DNA of 62,630 bases from Bacteroidales bacterium (GCA_017556765.1 JAFYME010000044.1:1-62630), one strand, 5' to 3'; positions 46,743-55,679 are shown, counted from the stretch's first letter. The notes: generated from the letters alone by a model not told the origin. Numbers and translations are program-made.

Positions 46743-47663
46743 ATGATAAAACGTACATTATACTTCGGCAATCCGGCTTATCTTTCTTTAAAGATGAAGC
46801 AGCTGATGGTACGGATGCCTCAAGGTGATGACGGAGATCTTCCGACAGATGAAGAAATCGTAAGGACATTACCGATTGAGGATCTTGGAGTCATAATACT
46901 TGACAACAAGCAGATTACCATCACTCATGGTGCGATGGAGGCGCTTCTTGAAAACAATTGTGCGATAATCACTTGCGACTCCAAAAGAATGCCAGTGGGA
47001 TTGATGCTACCTTTGGCTGGAAATACGGTGCAGAACGAGCGTTTCAGGAGCCAGATAGACTCCTCGCTTCCCTTGCGCAAACAGCTTTGGCAGCAAACAA
47101 TTGAAGCAAAAATCCGCAATCAAGCCGCTGTGCTTCAATATGTAACAGGTGAAAAGCACAATAATATGCTCAAATGGTCCGAATCTATCCGAAGTGGAGA
47201 TACAGACAATATGGAAGCAAGAGCTGCGGTATATTATTGGAAGACCATTTTCCCGGATAATCCGTATTTTGTAAGAGATCATGATGCAGAAGGTCCCAAT
47301 GCTTTGTTGAACTATGGATATGCTATTTTAAGAGCTGTAGTTGCCAGAGCCTTAGTGGGAAGCGGTCTGTTGCCCACATTAGGCATTCATCATCACAACC
47401 GTTACAATGCATATTGTCTTGCAGATGATATAATGGAGCCATATCGACCATATGTGGATAAATTAGTGACGGAATTGCTGGATGAAGATGCGACTGGAAA
47501 ACTTAATGCAAAGGTTAAAGTCAAGCTATTGAATATTCCTGTGATAGAAGTACTTATCAACGGAAAAAGAAGTCCTTTGATGATTGCTGTATCACAGACT
47601 ACAACTTCGTTGGTAAAATGTTTCAGAGGTGAGAGCAGGAGGCTGACATATCCGGAAATGTAA
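46743..47663 (+). CDS. cas1: Cas1 integrase, type II-C
   Basis: 306 residues with N-terminal beta domain (about 1-75) and helical catalytic domain. Metal-binding residues: E158 in EARAAVYYW, the histidines of GIHHHNRYN (216-218), and D229/E232 in LADDIMEPYRP. With Cas2 it integrates new spacers. It is intact, suggesting an acquisition-competent locus. Six bp after cas9, 3 bp before cas2. Confidence 0.94.
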   Translation: MIKRTLYFGNPAYLSLKMKQLMVRMPQGDDGDLPTDEEIVRTLPIEDLGVIILDNKQITITHGAMEALLENNCAIITCDSKRMPVGLMLPLAGNTVQNERFRSQIDSSLPLRKQLWQQTIEAKIRNQAAVLQYVTGEKHNNMLKWSESIRSGDTDNMEARAAVYYWKTIFPDNPYFVRDHDAEGPNALLNYGYAILRAVVARALVGSGLLPTLGIHHHNRYNAYCLADDIMEPYRPYVDKLVTELLDEDATGKLNAKVKVKLLNIPVIEVLINGKRSPLMIAVSQTTTSLVKCFRGESRRLTYPEM

Positions 47664-47666
47664 TAA

Positions 47667-47999
<333 letters not shown>

Positions 48000-48031
48000 A
48001 AATAGAAATACAAAATCATCTACTATAACGT

Positions 48032-48060
48032 AAAAAATCCGGTATTACACCGGATTTTTT
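48032..48060. terminator. Bidirectional terminator between cas2 and the CRISPR array
   Basis: Perfect 12-bp stem AAAAAATCCGGT (48032-48043) with ACCGGATTTTTT (48049-48060) and a 5-nt loop. With T-runs on both strands it can stop the cas operon from the left and crRNA transcripts from the right. Confidence 0.8.
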
Positions 48061-48114
48061 AAATTCTGACAACCCATGATAACCATTTAACTGTCAACAC
48101 ATTACCCATATCCT

Positions 48115-48941
48115 GTTGTTATCAGTCTGTCAAAGATATAAATTTCGAAAGCAATTCACAACTAAGACAGTTTCAAAACTCGATGCAAAAATGTTGTTAT
48201 CAGTCTGTCAAAGATATAAATTTCGAAAGCAATTCACAACCCGGCTTGGGCTTGTTATTCGCGATAACAGGTTGTTATCAGTCTGTCAAAGATATAAATT
48301 TCGAAAGCAATTCACAACGCGATAGATTGCGATTTGTACTCAGAATGGGTTGTTATCAGTCTGTCAAAGATATAAATTTCGAAAGCAATTCACAACAAAC
48401 GCTCAGGTCGGTGAGCTTGCATCTCGGTTGTTATCAGTCTGTCAAAGATATAAATTTCGAAAGCAATTCACAACCCTCCGGGATTCCCCCTACCTTTCTC
48501 AATTGTTGTTATCAGTCTGTCAAAGATATAAATTTCGAAAGCAATTCACAACTATGGCAACTTTTGCGGGATGTACATCGTTGTTGTTATCAGTCTGTCA
48601 AAGATATAAATTTCGAAAGCAATTCACAACGGTTTGACTTTTTCATTGTCATTTGGTCAGTTGTTATCAGTCTGTCAAAGATATAAATTTCGAAAGCAAT
48701 TCACAACAGTCTGCACAGGCTGATTGAGATGATGCCGGTTGTTATCAGTCTGTCAAAGATATAAATTTCGAAAGCAATTCACAACATACCAACAGCCCTT
48801 ATAGTGGGTGAAAGCGTTGTTATCAGTCTGTCAAAGATATAAATTTCGAAAGCAATTCACAACCCTACAAAAATACATAAATAGCTGATTTTCGTTGTTA
48901 TCAGTCTGTCAAAGATATAAATTTCGAAAGCAATTCACAAC
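48115..48941 (-). CRISPR. CRISPR array, 11 repeats of 48 bp, 10 spacers
   Basis: Eleven 48-bp repeats that I find identical start at 48115, 48193, 48271, 48349, 48427, 48505, 48583, 48660, 48738, 48816 and 48894. Nine spacers are 30 bp and one (48631-48659) is 29 bp. The repeat reads GTTGTTATCAG...CAATTCACAAC on the plus strand. The functional crRNA direction is minus, because the tracrRNA anti-repeat matches the minus-strand 5' end GTTGTGAATTGC, the usual start of Bacteroidetes II-C repeats. On that strand every repeat contains GTTG, 20 nt, TATCTTTG, a Bacteroidetes promoter, so each unit can start its own transcript toward cas2. Confidence 0.97.
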
Positions 48942-48975
48942 TTTTTCACAAATGAAGGACGAGACCATAGACAAA

Positions 48976-49001
48976 AAAAGGACAGCCGAAGCTGCCCTTT
49001 T
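48976..49001 (-). terminator. Terminator of the two-gene mini-cassette
   Basis: Stem AAAAGGACAGC (48976-48986) with GCTGCCCTTTT (48991-49001), CGAA loop and one mismatch; on the minus strand it is followed by seven T. It isolates the array from transcription coming from the right. Confidence 0.65.
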
Positions 49002-49015
49002 ATGAAGTCTTTTAG

Positions 49016-49153
49016 TTAAATGATTCCCTTGTTGCCCAATATGAATATTATCGCAAGAACTATTATTCCAAGTATGAGCCCAATGCCGGAACCCTTAATT
49101 GTTTTTAGTATCAGCTCGGCCAGCTCATCAGCGTGACCTTTCTTCTTTCCCAT
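49016..49153 (-). CDS. 45-residue single-pass membrane peptide
   Basis: ATG at 49153 encodes MGKKKGHADELAELILKTIK and then one hydrophobic helix (GIGLILGIIVLAIIFILG) ending NKGII. The charged amphipathic N-terminus with one membrane helix could act as a membrane anchor or a holin/toxin-like peptide; nothing identifies it. It follows the small basic protein gene by 19 bp and precedes a strong terminator, so the two form a mini-operon lying between the array and a lone degenerate repeat. Confidence 0.5.
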   Translation of the reverse strand: MGKKKGHADELAELILKTIKGSGIGLILGIIVLAIIFILGNKGII

Positions 49154-49172
49154 ATCATTCAATGTTTTTGTG

Positions 49173-49325
49173 TTATTCAATAGTATCCTTGATCGCGTTG
49201 ATCATTATGTCAGGCACCAGCCTGTTCAGTTTGCGTGCCACATCCGACTTCAAATATCCGTACACATACTTATTGTATATCGGTGCATACCGTTTCTTCC
49301 TCTTGCCGTTCCTGCCCTTCTTCAT
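49173..49325 (-). CDS. Small basic protein, probably 5'-truncated mobile-element gene
   Basis: From ATG at 49325 the product has 50 residues (MKKGRNGKRKKRYAPIYNKY ...), very basic at the start. The frame stays open to 49451, and codons before the ATG also look coding (IELSYPIHIRFLD), but no ATG/GTG/TTG start is found at the natural place. The original start appears to have been lost where the degenerate CRISPR repeat joins. It resembles small proteins of Bacteroidetes plasmids or phages in general style only; I do not recognise a named family. Confidence 0.4.
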   Translation of the reverse strand: MKKGRNGKRKKRYAPIYNKYVYGYLKSDVARKLNRLVPDIMINAIKDTIE

Positions 49326-49383
49326 GTCGAGGAAGCGGATGTGTATCGGGTAGCTCAGCTCAATGCGTGTGCAGTTCGGTTGT

Positions 49384-49414
49384 AAAGATAAAAATTTCGA
49401 AAGCAATTCACAAT
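49384..49414 (-). repeat. Lone degenerate CRISPR half-repeat
   Basis: 31 nt matching the crRNA-handle half of the array repeat at 29 positions, 443 bp beyond the last true repeat. On the minus strand it keeps TTG, 20 nt, TATCTTTA, so it retains a weakened copy of the repeat promoter pointing into the mini-cassette. The plus strand lacks the nexus found in the real tracrRNA, so I do not call it a second tracrRNA. Confidence 0.75.
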
Positions 49415-49523
49415 AGGTTTCTTTTTGACTTTTGGAAACTAATTTCCACATTTCTCGTTTGAGATTGTCTTACCTATTATTTCCAGTAACGAAGATCATT
49501 ATCTGATGATCAAGGATGTTTAG

Positions 49524-49632
49524 CACGCGATAAATTATAATGCATTGAGGTTCTGCATATTATTGAACGATCATGTGTCAGACAACATCTTTAAAACATA
49601 GGTTTGACACACGCTAAACCATAAAACACTGA
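49524..49632 (+). repeat. Imperfect direct repeat pair in mobile-element debris
   Basis: 49524-49547 (CACGCGATAAATTATAAT...) and 49610-49632 (CACGCTAAACCATAAAACAC...) both read CACGC, an A/T-rich middle, then a TTGA/CTGA end. Such pairs resemble integrase or plasmid binding sites. The 468-bp stretch 49452-49919 holds no intact gene. Confidence 0.35.
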
Positions 49633-49784
49633 TAATAAAGGACTTTAAAAGGAAAGCGTGGAAGATATCGGAATACATTCAAGACAGCCGCTCATGGTAT
49701 ACCGCACGAGCTAAGGCAAAGTTAAAAGGAAAATCTGATCAATCCATCACTTCCCTCATGAATTTTTCCCATCTTTGCAGATGA
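49608..49784 (+). pseudogene. Start-less remnant of a small mobile-element protein
   Basis: An open frame without any start codon reads KRKAWKISEYIQDSRSWYTA and on to a stop at 49782-49784. The KISEYI...SRSWY pattern recalls short Bacteroidetes phage or conjugative-element proteins (DUF5053-like in flavour). No frame upstream restores a start. Probably debris from an excised element. Confidence 0.3.
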
Positions 49785-49806
49785 GAGATGAGGGGCAGGC
49801 GTGATG

Positions 49807-49886
49807 CGAGCACAAAAGTGAGGAAAACGTGCTCGTTTGGGAGGAAAACGTGGCATTTGAGCACGTTTTTAATGATTTTGTGCTCG
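49807..49886. repeat. Nested long inverted repeat upstream of the HAD gene
   Basis: Two perfect nested 11-bp stems: outer CGAGCACAAAA (49807-49817) with TTTTGTGCTCG (49876-49886), inner AAAACGTGCTC (49824-49834) with GAGCACGTTTT (49859-49869). Six-nt internal loops separate them, and the apical loop is 24 nt and itself repeats GGAAAACGTG. It lies 33 bp before the HAD start and would form a strong hairpin in the leader RNA. Confidence 0.7.
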
Positions 49887-49919
49887 TGACTAACCATTAT
49901 TAAGCAAAACACTGACGAA

Positions 49920-50558
49920 ATGATAAAGATAGCAATTCTGGACTTTGACGGAACACTCGGCGATACGACAGCGCTGATCGTAAGGACGACGCAGGCGGCG
50001 ATCAGGGAGCTGGGACTGCCGGAGCGAAGCGATGAGCAGTGCGCGGCGATGATCGGGCTGAGGCTGGTGGAGATCCCGCCGGTATTGTTTCCTGAGCTCG
50101 AGGTCGACAGGGAGCTTTATGCGGCGACATACCGCAGGATATTCAATGAGTTCAATACTGAAGGAGCCGTGGAGCTGTACCCGCATGTAATGGAGACATT
50201 GAAGGAGCTGAAGAAACGCGGAATCATCCTGACCATAGCGAGCAGCCGCAGCAACGCCTCACTGACCGAGTACATCAACAACCTCGGGCTCGCCTCGACT
50301 ATCACATACATCCTCGGAGCGAACGACGTGAAGGAGGGAAAACCTAACCCCGAGGCGGTACTGAAGACACTTGCAGCCCATGGTATCCCGGCAGACGAGG
50401 CCATCGTGGTCGGCGACACTGTCTTCGACATCGACATGGGCCGTAACGCCGGCGTGAAGACCTGCGGAGTAACTTACGGAAACGGAAGCAGGGAGAGCCT
50501 AAGCAATGCCGACTGGCTGATAGACGACTTCGGAAAGCTGCTGGAACTGACTGCATGA
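49920..50558 (+). CDS. HAD-family phosphatase, phosphoglycolate phosphatase-like
   Basis: 212 residues, the usual size of HAD subfamily I enzymes. Motif I DFDGTLGDT (nucleophile D8, acid D10), motif II in TIASSRS, the lysine in KEGKPNPE, and motif IV GDTVFDIDMG. It hydrolyses a small phosphorylated metabolite in the cytoplasm; the substrate is unknown. GC-rich codons return here, marking the right edge of the CRISPR island. The gene lies 25 bp before the DUF418 gene. Confidence 0.82.
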   Translation: MIKIAILDFDGTLGDTTALIVRTTQAAIRELGLPERSDEQCAAMIGLRLVEIPPVLFPELEVDRELYAATYRRIFNEFNTEGAVELYPHVMETLKELKKRGIILTIASSRSNASLTEYINNLGLASTITYILGANDVKEGKPNPEAVLKTLAAHGIPADEAIVVGDTVFDIDMGRNAGVKTCGVTYGNGSRESLSNADWLIDDFGKLLELTA

Positions 50559-50583
50559 TCAACAACGCAAAAACTGACTGACT

Positions 50584-51771
50584 ATGAATAAATACACACA
50601 TTCGGGCAAACCGAACACAAGAATCGATGTTGCGGACATCCTCAGAGGAATCGCCATCGGAGGCATCATCCTCATTCATTTCATCGAGCACATGAATTTC
50701 TACAGCTTCCCGGAAGCGACAAGCGCATTCTGGGCCAAGATGAACCAGGCTGTATGGGATTCGACATTCTTCCTCCTTGCGGGCAAGATGTACGCCATCT
50801 TCGCCATGCTTTTCGGACTGAGCTTCTACATCCAGCACGACAACCAGGCACAGAAAGGCATCGACTTCCGCCCACGCTTCGTATGGAGAATGATCCTTCT
50901 GATGCTCTTCGGTCTCTTTGACCTGCTCTTCTACAACGGCGACATCCTCTTCCTTTACGCCGTATGCGGACTTCTCGTGATTCCGTTCATCAGAGCAAGC
51001 GACAAGATCATACTGTTTGTAGCATCGTTCCTCCTGCTTCAGCCGGTCGAAATCGCATACATAATCAAGGGTCTGATTGACCCTACCGCATTGCCTATGG
51101 ACCTGGGCAGCGGAGCATGCTGGGGACCGCTCTACCAGGCTACCGGAGGAGGCTCGATCTTAGATGTAGCAGCCGCAGGAATACGTTACGGACTGCCTGT
51201 AAACTTCCTTTGGGCCATTGAAAACGGCAGAATGACCCAGACAGTGTGCTTTTTCCTCTTCGGAATCCTCCTCGGACGTAAAAGGCTGTTCTACAACGAA
51301 GGAAACAATCTTGTCATCTGGAAGAACATTTTTGTTATCGCACTTTCGGGCTTCATTCTGCTGGTTCCGGCGTACTATATGGCACCAAAAGCGACCCAGA
51401 GCATACCATGCGTATCCCACAGCCTCGAGGTCATGCTCAACATGTGGAAGAACTTCTGCATGATGCTCATGATCGTGTCCGGAGTTACCCTCGCATACTA
51501 CAAGACAAGCGCGAAAAACTGGCTCATAAAGATAGCTCCATACGGAAAGATGAGCCTCACAAACTACCTGTCTCAGTCGATCATCGGAGGTCTGATTTTC
51601 TACAACTGGGGCTTCGGTCTTTTCAGACATTGCGGTCATACTGCAAGCTTCCTGATGGGTGCGGGATTCATCATCATCCAGTTCATCTTCTGCCACTGGT
51701 GGCTCAGAAATCATAAGAGAGGTCCGTTTGAAGAACTTTGGAACAAGGCCACATGGGTCGGAAAACATTAA
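50584..51771 (+). CDS. DUF418-family membrane protein (YeiB-like)
   Basis: 395 residues, about ten membrane helices. The N-terminal RIDVADILRGIAIGGIILIH (about 13-32) is the YeiB/acyltransferase-3-like start, and the C-terminal DUF418 region carries YGKMSLTNYLSQSIIGGLIF. Function in the family is unclear, probably lipid or surface-sugar related. It follows the HAD gene by 25 bp and ends before a terminator. Confidence 0.8.
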   Translation: MNKYTHSGKPNTRIDVADILRGIAIGGIILIHFIEHMNFYSFPEATSAFWAKMNQAVWDSTFFLLAGKMYAIFAMLFGLSFYIQHDNQAQKGIDFRPRFVWRMILLMLFGLFDLLFYNGDILFLYAVCGLLVIPFIRASDKIILFVASFLLLQPVEIAYIIKGLIDPTALPMDLGSGACWGPLYQATGGGSILDVAAAGIRYGLPVNFLWAIENGRMTQTVCFFLFGILLGRKRLFYNEGNNLVIWKNIFVIALSGFILLVPAYYMAPKATQSIPCVSHSLEVMLNMWKNFCMMLMIVSGVTLAYYKTSAKNWLIKIAPYGKMSLTNYLSQSIIGGLIFYNWGFGLFRHCGHTASFLMGAGFIIIQFIFCHWWLRNHKRGPFEELWNKATWVGKH

Positions 51772-51805
51772 AAAAAAGACAAAACCTTTCAAAAAAAGAA
51801 AAATC

Positions 51806-51848
51806 TGCGTTCCGCAGCGTCTGAAAAGGCACTTCGGAACGCATTTTT
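51806..51848 (+). terminator. Terminator after the DUF418 gene
   Basis: TGCGTTCCG at 51806-51814 pairs with CGGAACGCA at 51835-51843, then six T. Confidence 0.75.
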
Positions 51849-51922
51849 TACATAGCTTTGCAGAAAAGGTATCAAGGTTCATAAGGCAGTCACATTATAC
51901 ATTAACCCTAATAAAACTGATT

Positions 51923-52411
51923 ATGAACACAGAAAACATTACAATTGCGGAGCTCGAATCCACAATCAGCCGTATCATCGAAGGCTACAGACAAGAGGCT
52001 TACCTCACCATCGAGAAGCTGATGTTCGAGGCTTTCAGACATGTCGGGATCTTACTGGAGGGCAACACATCCACGCTTACCAGAAAACCCATAAACGGCA
52101 TATCGGCCCAAACTCTGAAAGACATTGCAGGCATGCCTCTGGACGGACTGGCATTTCATGAAACAAGCAATCCTAAGCGCAGGTCATACATGCTCGAATT
52201 CATCAAGGCCCGATCGCTTACATTTGAGGCGACACGTCTCAAGTACCCGAACTACCTTAAGCCATGGAAGGAGGAAGACGACCAGGAGCTGGAAAGGCTC
52301 TGGCGCGAAGGCGTATCCGTAAATGACATTGCGGTAATGTTCATGAGGAATCCGGGGGCGATAAAGTCGCGTATAGAAAAGCTTGAGCTTGCAGAAAAGT
52401 ACGGAGATTAA
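51923..52411 (+). CDS. Hypothetical protein with Myb/SANT-like C-terminal helix-turn-helix
   Basis: 162 residues from ATG at 51923; the frame is open further upstream but runs through the terminator. N-terminal helix (MNTENITIAELESTISRIIE). The C-terminal 50 residues (KPWKEEDDQELERLW, GVSVNDIAVMFMRNPGAIKS) look like a SANT/sigma-4-like DNA-binding helix set. This pattern of WxxEED...IA..F.R..GAI..R is common in small Bacteroidetes proteins of unknown role. Monocistronic. Confidence 0.55.
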   Translation: MNTENITIAELESTISRIIEGYRQEAYLTIEKLMFEAFRHVGILLEGNTSTLTRKPINGISAQTLKDIAGMPLDGLAFHETSNPKRRSYMLEFIKARSLTFEATRLKYPNYLKPWKEEDDQELERLWREGVSVNDIAVMFMRNPGAIKSRIEKLELAEKYGD

Positions 52412-52420
52412 ATAATTTCC

Positions 52421-52428
52421 TATCTTTG
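52421..52428 (+). promoter_or_regulatory. -7 box of the transporter-clpS-clpA operon
   Basis: TATCTTTG matches TAnnTTTG exactly, 20 nt before the ATG at 52449. Confidence 0.45.
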
Positions 52429-52448
52429 TAGGTTCAATATACAAAGAC

Positions 52449-53150
52449 ATGCCAAACGAGATACTAATATTACTCTCATTCATCATCATCTACGGCGGAG
52501 TGGTGGCCTTCTACCGGTTCTTCGGAAAAGGAGGCCTGCTGGCCTTCAATGTGCTCGCCACCTTGCTTGCGAACATCGAAGTACTGATCCTCGTACGTGC
52601 ATTCGGGGTTGAAATGACCTTGGGCAACGTATTGTTTGCCAGCACATTCCTCATCACGGACATATTAAGCGAAAACCATAGTCGCAAGGATGCCAACAAG
52701 GCCGTAGTGATAAGTACATTATGTTCAGTTGTATTCATAGCCATATCCCAGATGTGGCTTCTGTATACCCCGAGCGAAAACGACTGGGCCAGCGGATCGA
52801 TACACACGATCTTCAGCAGCACACCTCGCATCGTATGTGCCTCGCTGCTGGTATACCTCATTTCGCAGCTGACAGACGTATGGCTTTACCACAGATGGTG
52901 GGACTGGTGCAGAAAGCGTTTCAAGGACGAGAAGAAGGGCCTGTGGATAAGGAACAACGGATCGACGATGATTTCCCAGCTCCTGAACACTTTCCTTTAT
53001 ACGGTCTTCGCCTTTTATGGCACATATGAGACACAGACCCTGGTATCCATATTCTTGAGCAGCTACGTGATCTACTTCATAATCTGCCTGCTGGATACCC
53101 CTGTGGTATACTGGTGCAGGAAGATACATGAAAAACATAATATAGCTTAA
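52449..53150 (+). CDS. Queuosine precursor transporter (VUT/YhhQ family)
   Basis: 233 residues, about six membrane helices. Family signatures: NVLATLLANIEVLILVRAFG, FLITDILSENHSRKDA and the C-terminal VSIFLSSYVIYFIICLLDTP. It imports the queuosine precursors preQ0/preQ1. It starts a run of tightly packed genes: clpS begins one base after its stop. Confidence 0.8.
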   Translation: MPNEILILLSFIIIYGGVVAFYRFFGKGGLLAFNVLATLLANIEVLILVRAFGVEMTLGNVLFASTFLITDILSENHSRKDANKAVVISTLCSVVFIAISQMWLLYTPSENDWASGSIHTIFSSTPRIVCASLLVYLISQLTDVWLYHRWWDWCRKRFKDEKKGLWIRNNGSTMISQLLNTFLYTVFAFYGTYETQTLVSIFLSSYVIYFIICLLDTPVVYWCRKIHEKHNIA

Positions 53151-53151
53151 T

Positions 53152-53460
53152 ATGCCGCAGGAACAGATTCAGAACAAGGCCAACACGACAGTAAGGGCCG
53201 TTTCCGGAGAGCCCAGAAAGCACCGCGTGATCGTCCTGAACGACGACTTCACGACTTTCGAGTTCGTGATAATGGTCATGATGACCGTCTTCATGAAGAC
53301 TCTCGAAGAGGCAGAAGACATAGCCGAAAACACCCACGTGAACCAGAAGGCCACTGTGGGCACATACGCATTGGACATAGCCAGAAGCAAGGTTGCCAAG
53401 GCTGTAAACATGGCGAGGGCCGAAGGCTTTCCGCTAAGATTCGACATACAGGCAGAATGA
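53152..53460 (+). CDS. clpS: ClpS, N-degron adaptor
   Basis: 102 residues. The core VIVLNDDFTTFEFVIMVM (about 24-41) contains the ND pair that holds N-terminal amino groups; the GTYALDIARSKV segment and the helix contacting ClpA follow. ClpS hands proteins with destabilising N-termini to ClpA. Its stop overlaps the clpA start (ATGA), ensuring matched production. Confidence 0.88.
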   Translation: MPQEQIQNKANTTVRAVSGEPRKHRVIVLNDDFTTFEFVIMVMMTVFMKTLEEAEDIAENTHVNQKATVGTYALDIARSKVAKAVNMARAEGFPLRFDIQAE

Positions 53461-55679
53461 TAAATCAGACAGCAAACGTTACTACCGCCTTGGTAGAGGC
53501 ATACGGTATCGCTACGGAGAAGCGAAACGACTTCCTTACCCCGGAACACCTCCTTGCGGGCTTCCTCAAGGACAGCGACTTCTGGGAGGCTCTCAGCGGA
53601 TGCGGACGAGCAGAAGAACTCGAGGAAAAGCTATACGGATACATAAACGGACTGGACACGGTTCCGGAAGATCAGGAGCTGGCGATTGAGTTTTCGTCAC
53701 AGCTCCATGAGCTTTTCGAAAGAGCGGCCCAGACTGCGGTTTCTGCAGCGTCACAGACCATGCAGACCCACCATGTCATCTACTCGATCTTCCATCTCGA
53801 GGAATCTTACGCGAGATTCTACCTCGAGTCGTGCCTGACATGCACCATTCCGGATTTCCTGAACTCGCTTCTCGCCTTTGCGGAAAACGAAGAAGCCGGC
53901 GCTCCGCAGTCATGGGGCCGCTACTTCAGGGAGATGGACGATATGGGCACATTCGTGGGCAAGAAGGAAGAGATAAGCCAGATGTACAGGATACTCTGCC
54001 GCCACAGGAAGGCAAACGTACTTATCGTCGGATCCCATGGAGTCGGAAAGACCGCGATAGCTTCAGAAATGGCAAGGCTTCTCACAGACGAGAGAGCCTG
54101 GGACAGACATGACGAAGCATCATGGGAGGAAGGCCTTGATGGGGAGGTAGAGGTACCGAAGAAGCTGCAGGGCATGAGAATGCTGCAGCTGGACACATCC
54201 CTTCTGCTTGGCGGAGCCCAGTACAGGGGCGATCTGGAGATGCGCATGAAGGATATCCTCGAAGGAATCGCAGCAGACGGAAACGTGATCATCTACATCG
54301 ACGAACTGCGTTCCCTCGGAGGAAACAGCAGGAACGACGACGGCTCAAAAGACATCCTCAGCCTGCTTATCCCATACTTGAAGTCAGGTAAGATAAGATG
54401 CGTTGTATCAGCAACTCACGAAGATATAAAGAAGGTGGAAAACTTCTCTCCGGGAGCTCTCGGTCTCTTCTTCAGAGTCGAGCTGAACGAGCCTGATGCA
54501 GAGGAGACGCTGGAAATAATAAAGAACAACACTCTGAGACAGCTGAGGGAAAGCCATGGTGTTAAGTATTCTATCGAGGCATGCAGGTTTGCGATCGAGA
54601 AAAGCATGAGACACATGCCGGACCGTTGTCTTCCGGAAAAGGCAATAGACCTCCTTGATCAGGCCGGAGCATACTGTGCAGCCGGAAGATGCACGGATGT
54701 TGACAATACAATCGTAATGCTGGCCCTTAAAGACATCTGCAAGGAAGACATCAGCACATCGGCATCTAACAACGAGCTTTTCACCCTTGAGAAGAATCTG
54801 AAGGAAAGGATTTACGGACAGGACCAGGCGATAAGCAAGATCACAGAGGCCATCCTCATGTCCAAAGCAGGCCTTCTCGACAGCGACAAGACCATAGGAA
54901 ACTTCCTCTTCGTCGGCCCTACAGGAGTCGGAAAGACTGAGCTTTCCAAGGTTTTAGCCCAGCAGATGCATGTGCCTCTGCACCGTTTCGACATGAGCGA
55001 GTATTCCGAAAAGCACTCGGTCGCAAAACTCATCGGCTCTCCTGCCGGCTATGTAGGCTATGACGACGGAGGCATCCTGACCGACACGGTACGCAAGAAC
55101 CCATACTGCGTCCTCCTTCTCGACGAGATCGAAAAGGCGCATGAGGACATCTACAACCTCCTGCTGCAGGTGATGGACTATGCAGTCATCAGCGACAACA
55201 AGGGACGCAAGGTCGATTTCAGGAATGTGATCCTTATCATGACATCAAACGCAGGAGCCCGTTATGCACATAAGGCATCCGTAGGATTCGAGAGGAAGAT
55301 CAATGCGGGAGAGGCCATGGCTAAGGAAGTCAAGAAGGTGTTTGCTCCGGAATTCATCAACAGGCTCAGCTCCGTTGTCGTCTTCAACGACATGGATGAA
55401 AAGATGGCAAGCCTCATACTTGACGACAAGATCAAGAAGCTCGAGGGCAGACTCGGATCAAGGAACGTCAAGCTGGAGATCACGCCGGAAGCATATCAGA
55501 AGCTTCTCAAGGAAGGATTCTCCCCTGAGTACGGAGCCCGTGAGATCGAGAGAGTTCTCAATGCACGCCTTACTCCGCTCCTTATGAAAGAGCTCCTTTT
55601 CGGCCGAAAGGCAGGCTTCACAGCTACAGTCATTCCGACTGAAGACGGCTTCAAGCTGCAATGCCATCCCGAACAATGA
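53457..55679 (+). CDS. clpA: ClpA, AAA+ unfoldase of the Clp protease
   Basis: 740 residues: Clp N-domain (about 1-145), first AAA+ module with Walker A GSHGVGKT at 192-199 and IIYIDE, second AAA+ module with GPTGVGKT at 487-494 and Walker B LLLDEIEKAH (D556, E557), then a C-terminal D2-small domain. No ClpB/C-type middle coiled coil is present, which with clpS next door fixes ClpA. It unfolds substrates for ClpP, whose gene is not in this window. Confidence 0.88.
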   Translation: MINQTANVTTALVEAYGIATEKRNDFLTPEHLLAGFLKDSDFWEALSGCGRAEELEEKLYGYINGLDTVPEDQELAIEFSSQLHELFERAAQTAVSAASQTMQTHHVIYSIFHLEESYARFYLESCLTCTIPDFLNSLLAFAENEEAGAPQSWGRYFREMDDMGTFVGKKEEISQMYRILCRHRKANVLIVGSHGVGKTAIASEMARLLTDERAWDRHDEASWEEGLDGEVEVPKKLQGMRMLQLDTSLLLGGAQYRGDLEMRMKDILEGIAADGNVIIYIDELRSLGGNSRNDDGSKDILSLLIPYLKSGKIRCVVSATHEDIKKVENFSPGALGLFFRVELNEPDAEETLEIIKNNTLRQLRESHGVKYSIEACRFAIEKSMRHMPDRCLPEKAIDLLDQAGAYCAAGRCTDVDNTIVMLALKDICKEDISTSASNNELFTLEKNLKERIYGQDQAISKITEAILMSKAGLLDSDKTIGNFLFVGPTGVGKTELSKVLAQQMHVPLHRFDMSEYSEKHSVAKLIGSPAGYVGYDDGGILTDTVRKNPYCVLLLDEIEKAHEDIYNLLLQVMDYAVISDNKGRKVDFRNVILIMTSNAGARYAHKASVGFERKINAGEAMAKEVKKVFAPEFINRLSSVVVFNDMDEKMASLILDDKIKKLEGRLGSRNVKLEITPEAYQKLLKEGFSPEYGAREIERVLNARLTPLLMKELLFGRKAGFTATVIPTEDGFKLQCHPEQ

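Noticed and set aside
48116-48686. Open reading frames inside the CRISPR array
   Set aside because: They are translations of the repeat unit (LSVCQRYKFRKQF and similar) and arise only from periodicity.
48000-49100. csn2 or cas4 gene
   Set aside because: No such frame follows cas2; the locus is subtype II-C rather than II-A or II-B.
49384-49500. Second tracrRNA candidate on the plus strand
   Set aside because: It has an anti-repeat-like half-repeat, but no nexus, no good upstream promoter and only a weak following hairpin (GGAAA/TTTCC). The element at 41085-41006 has all parts.
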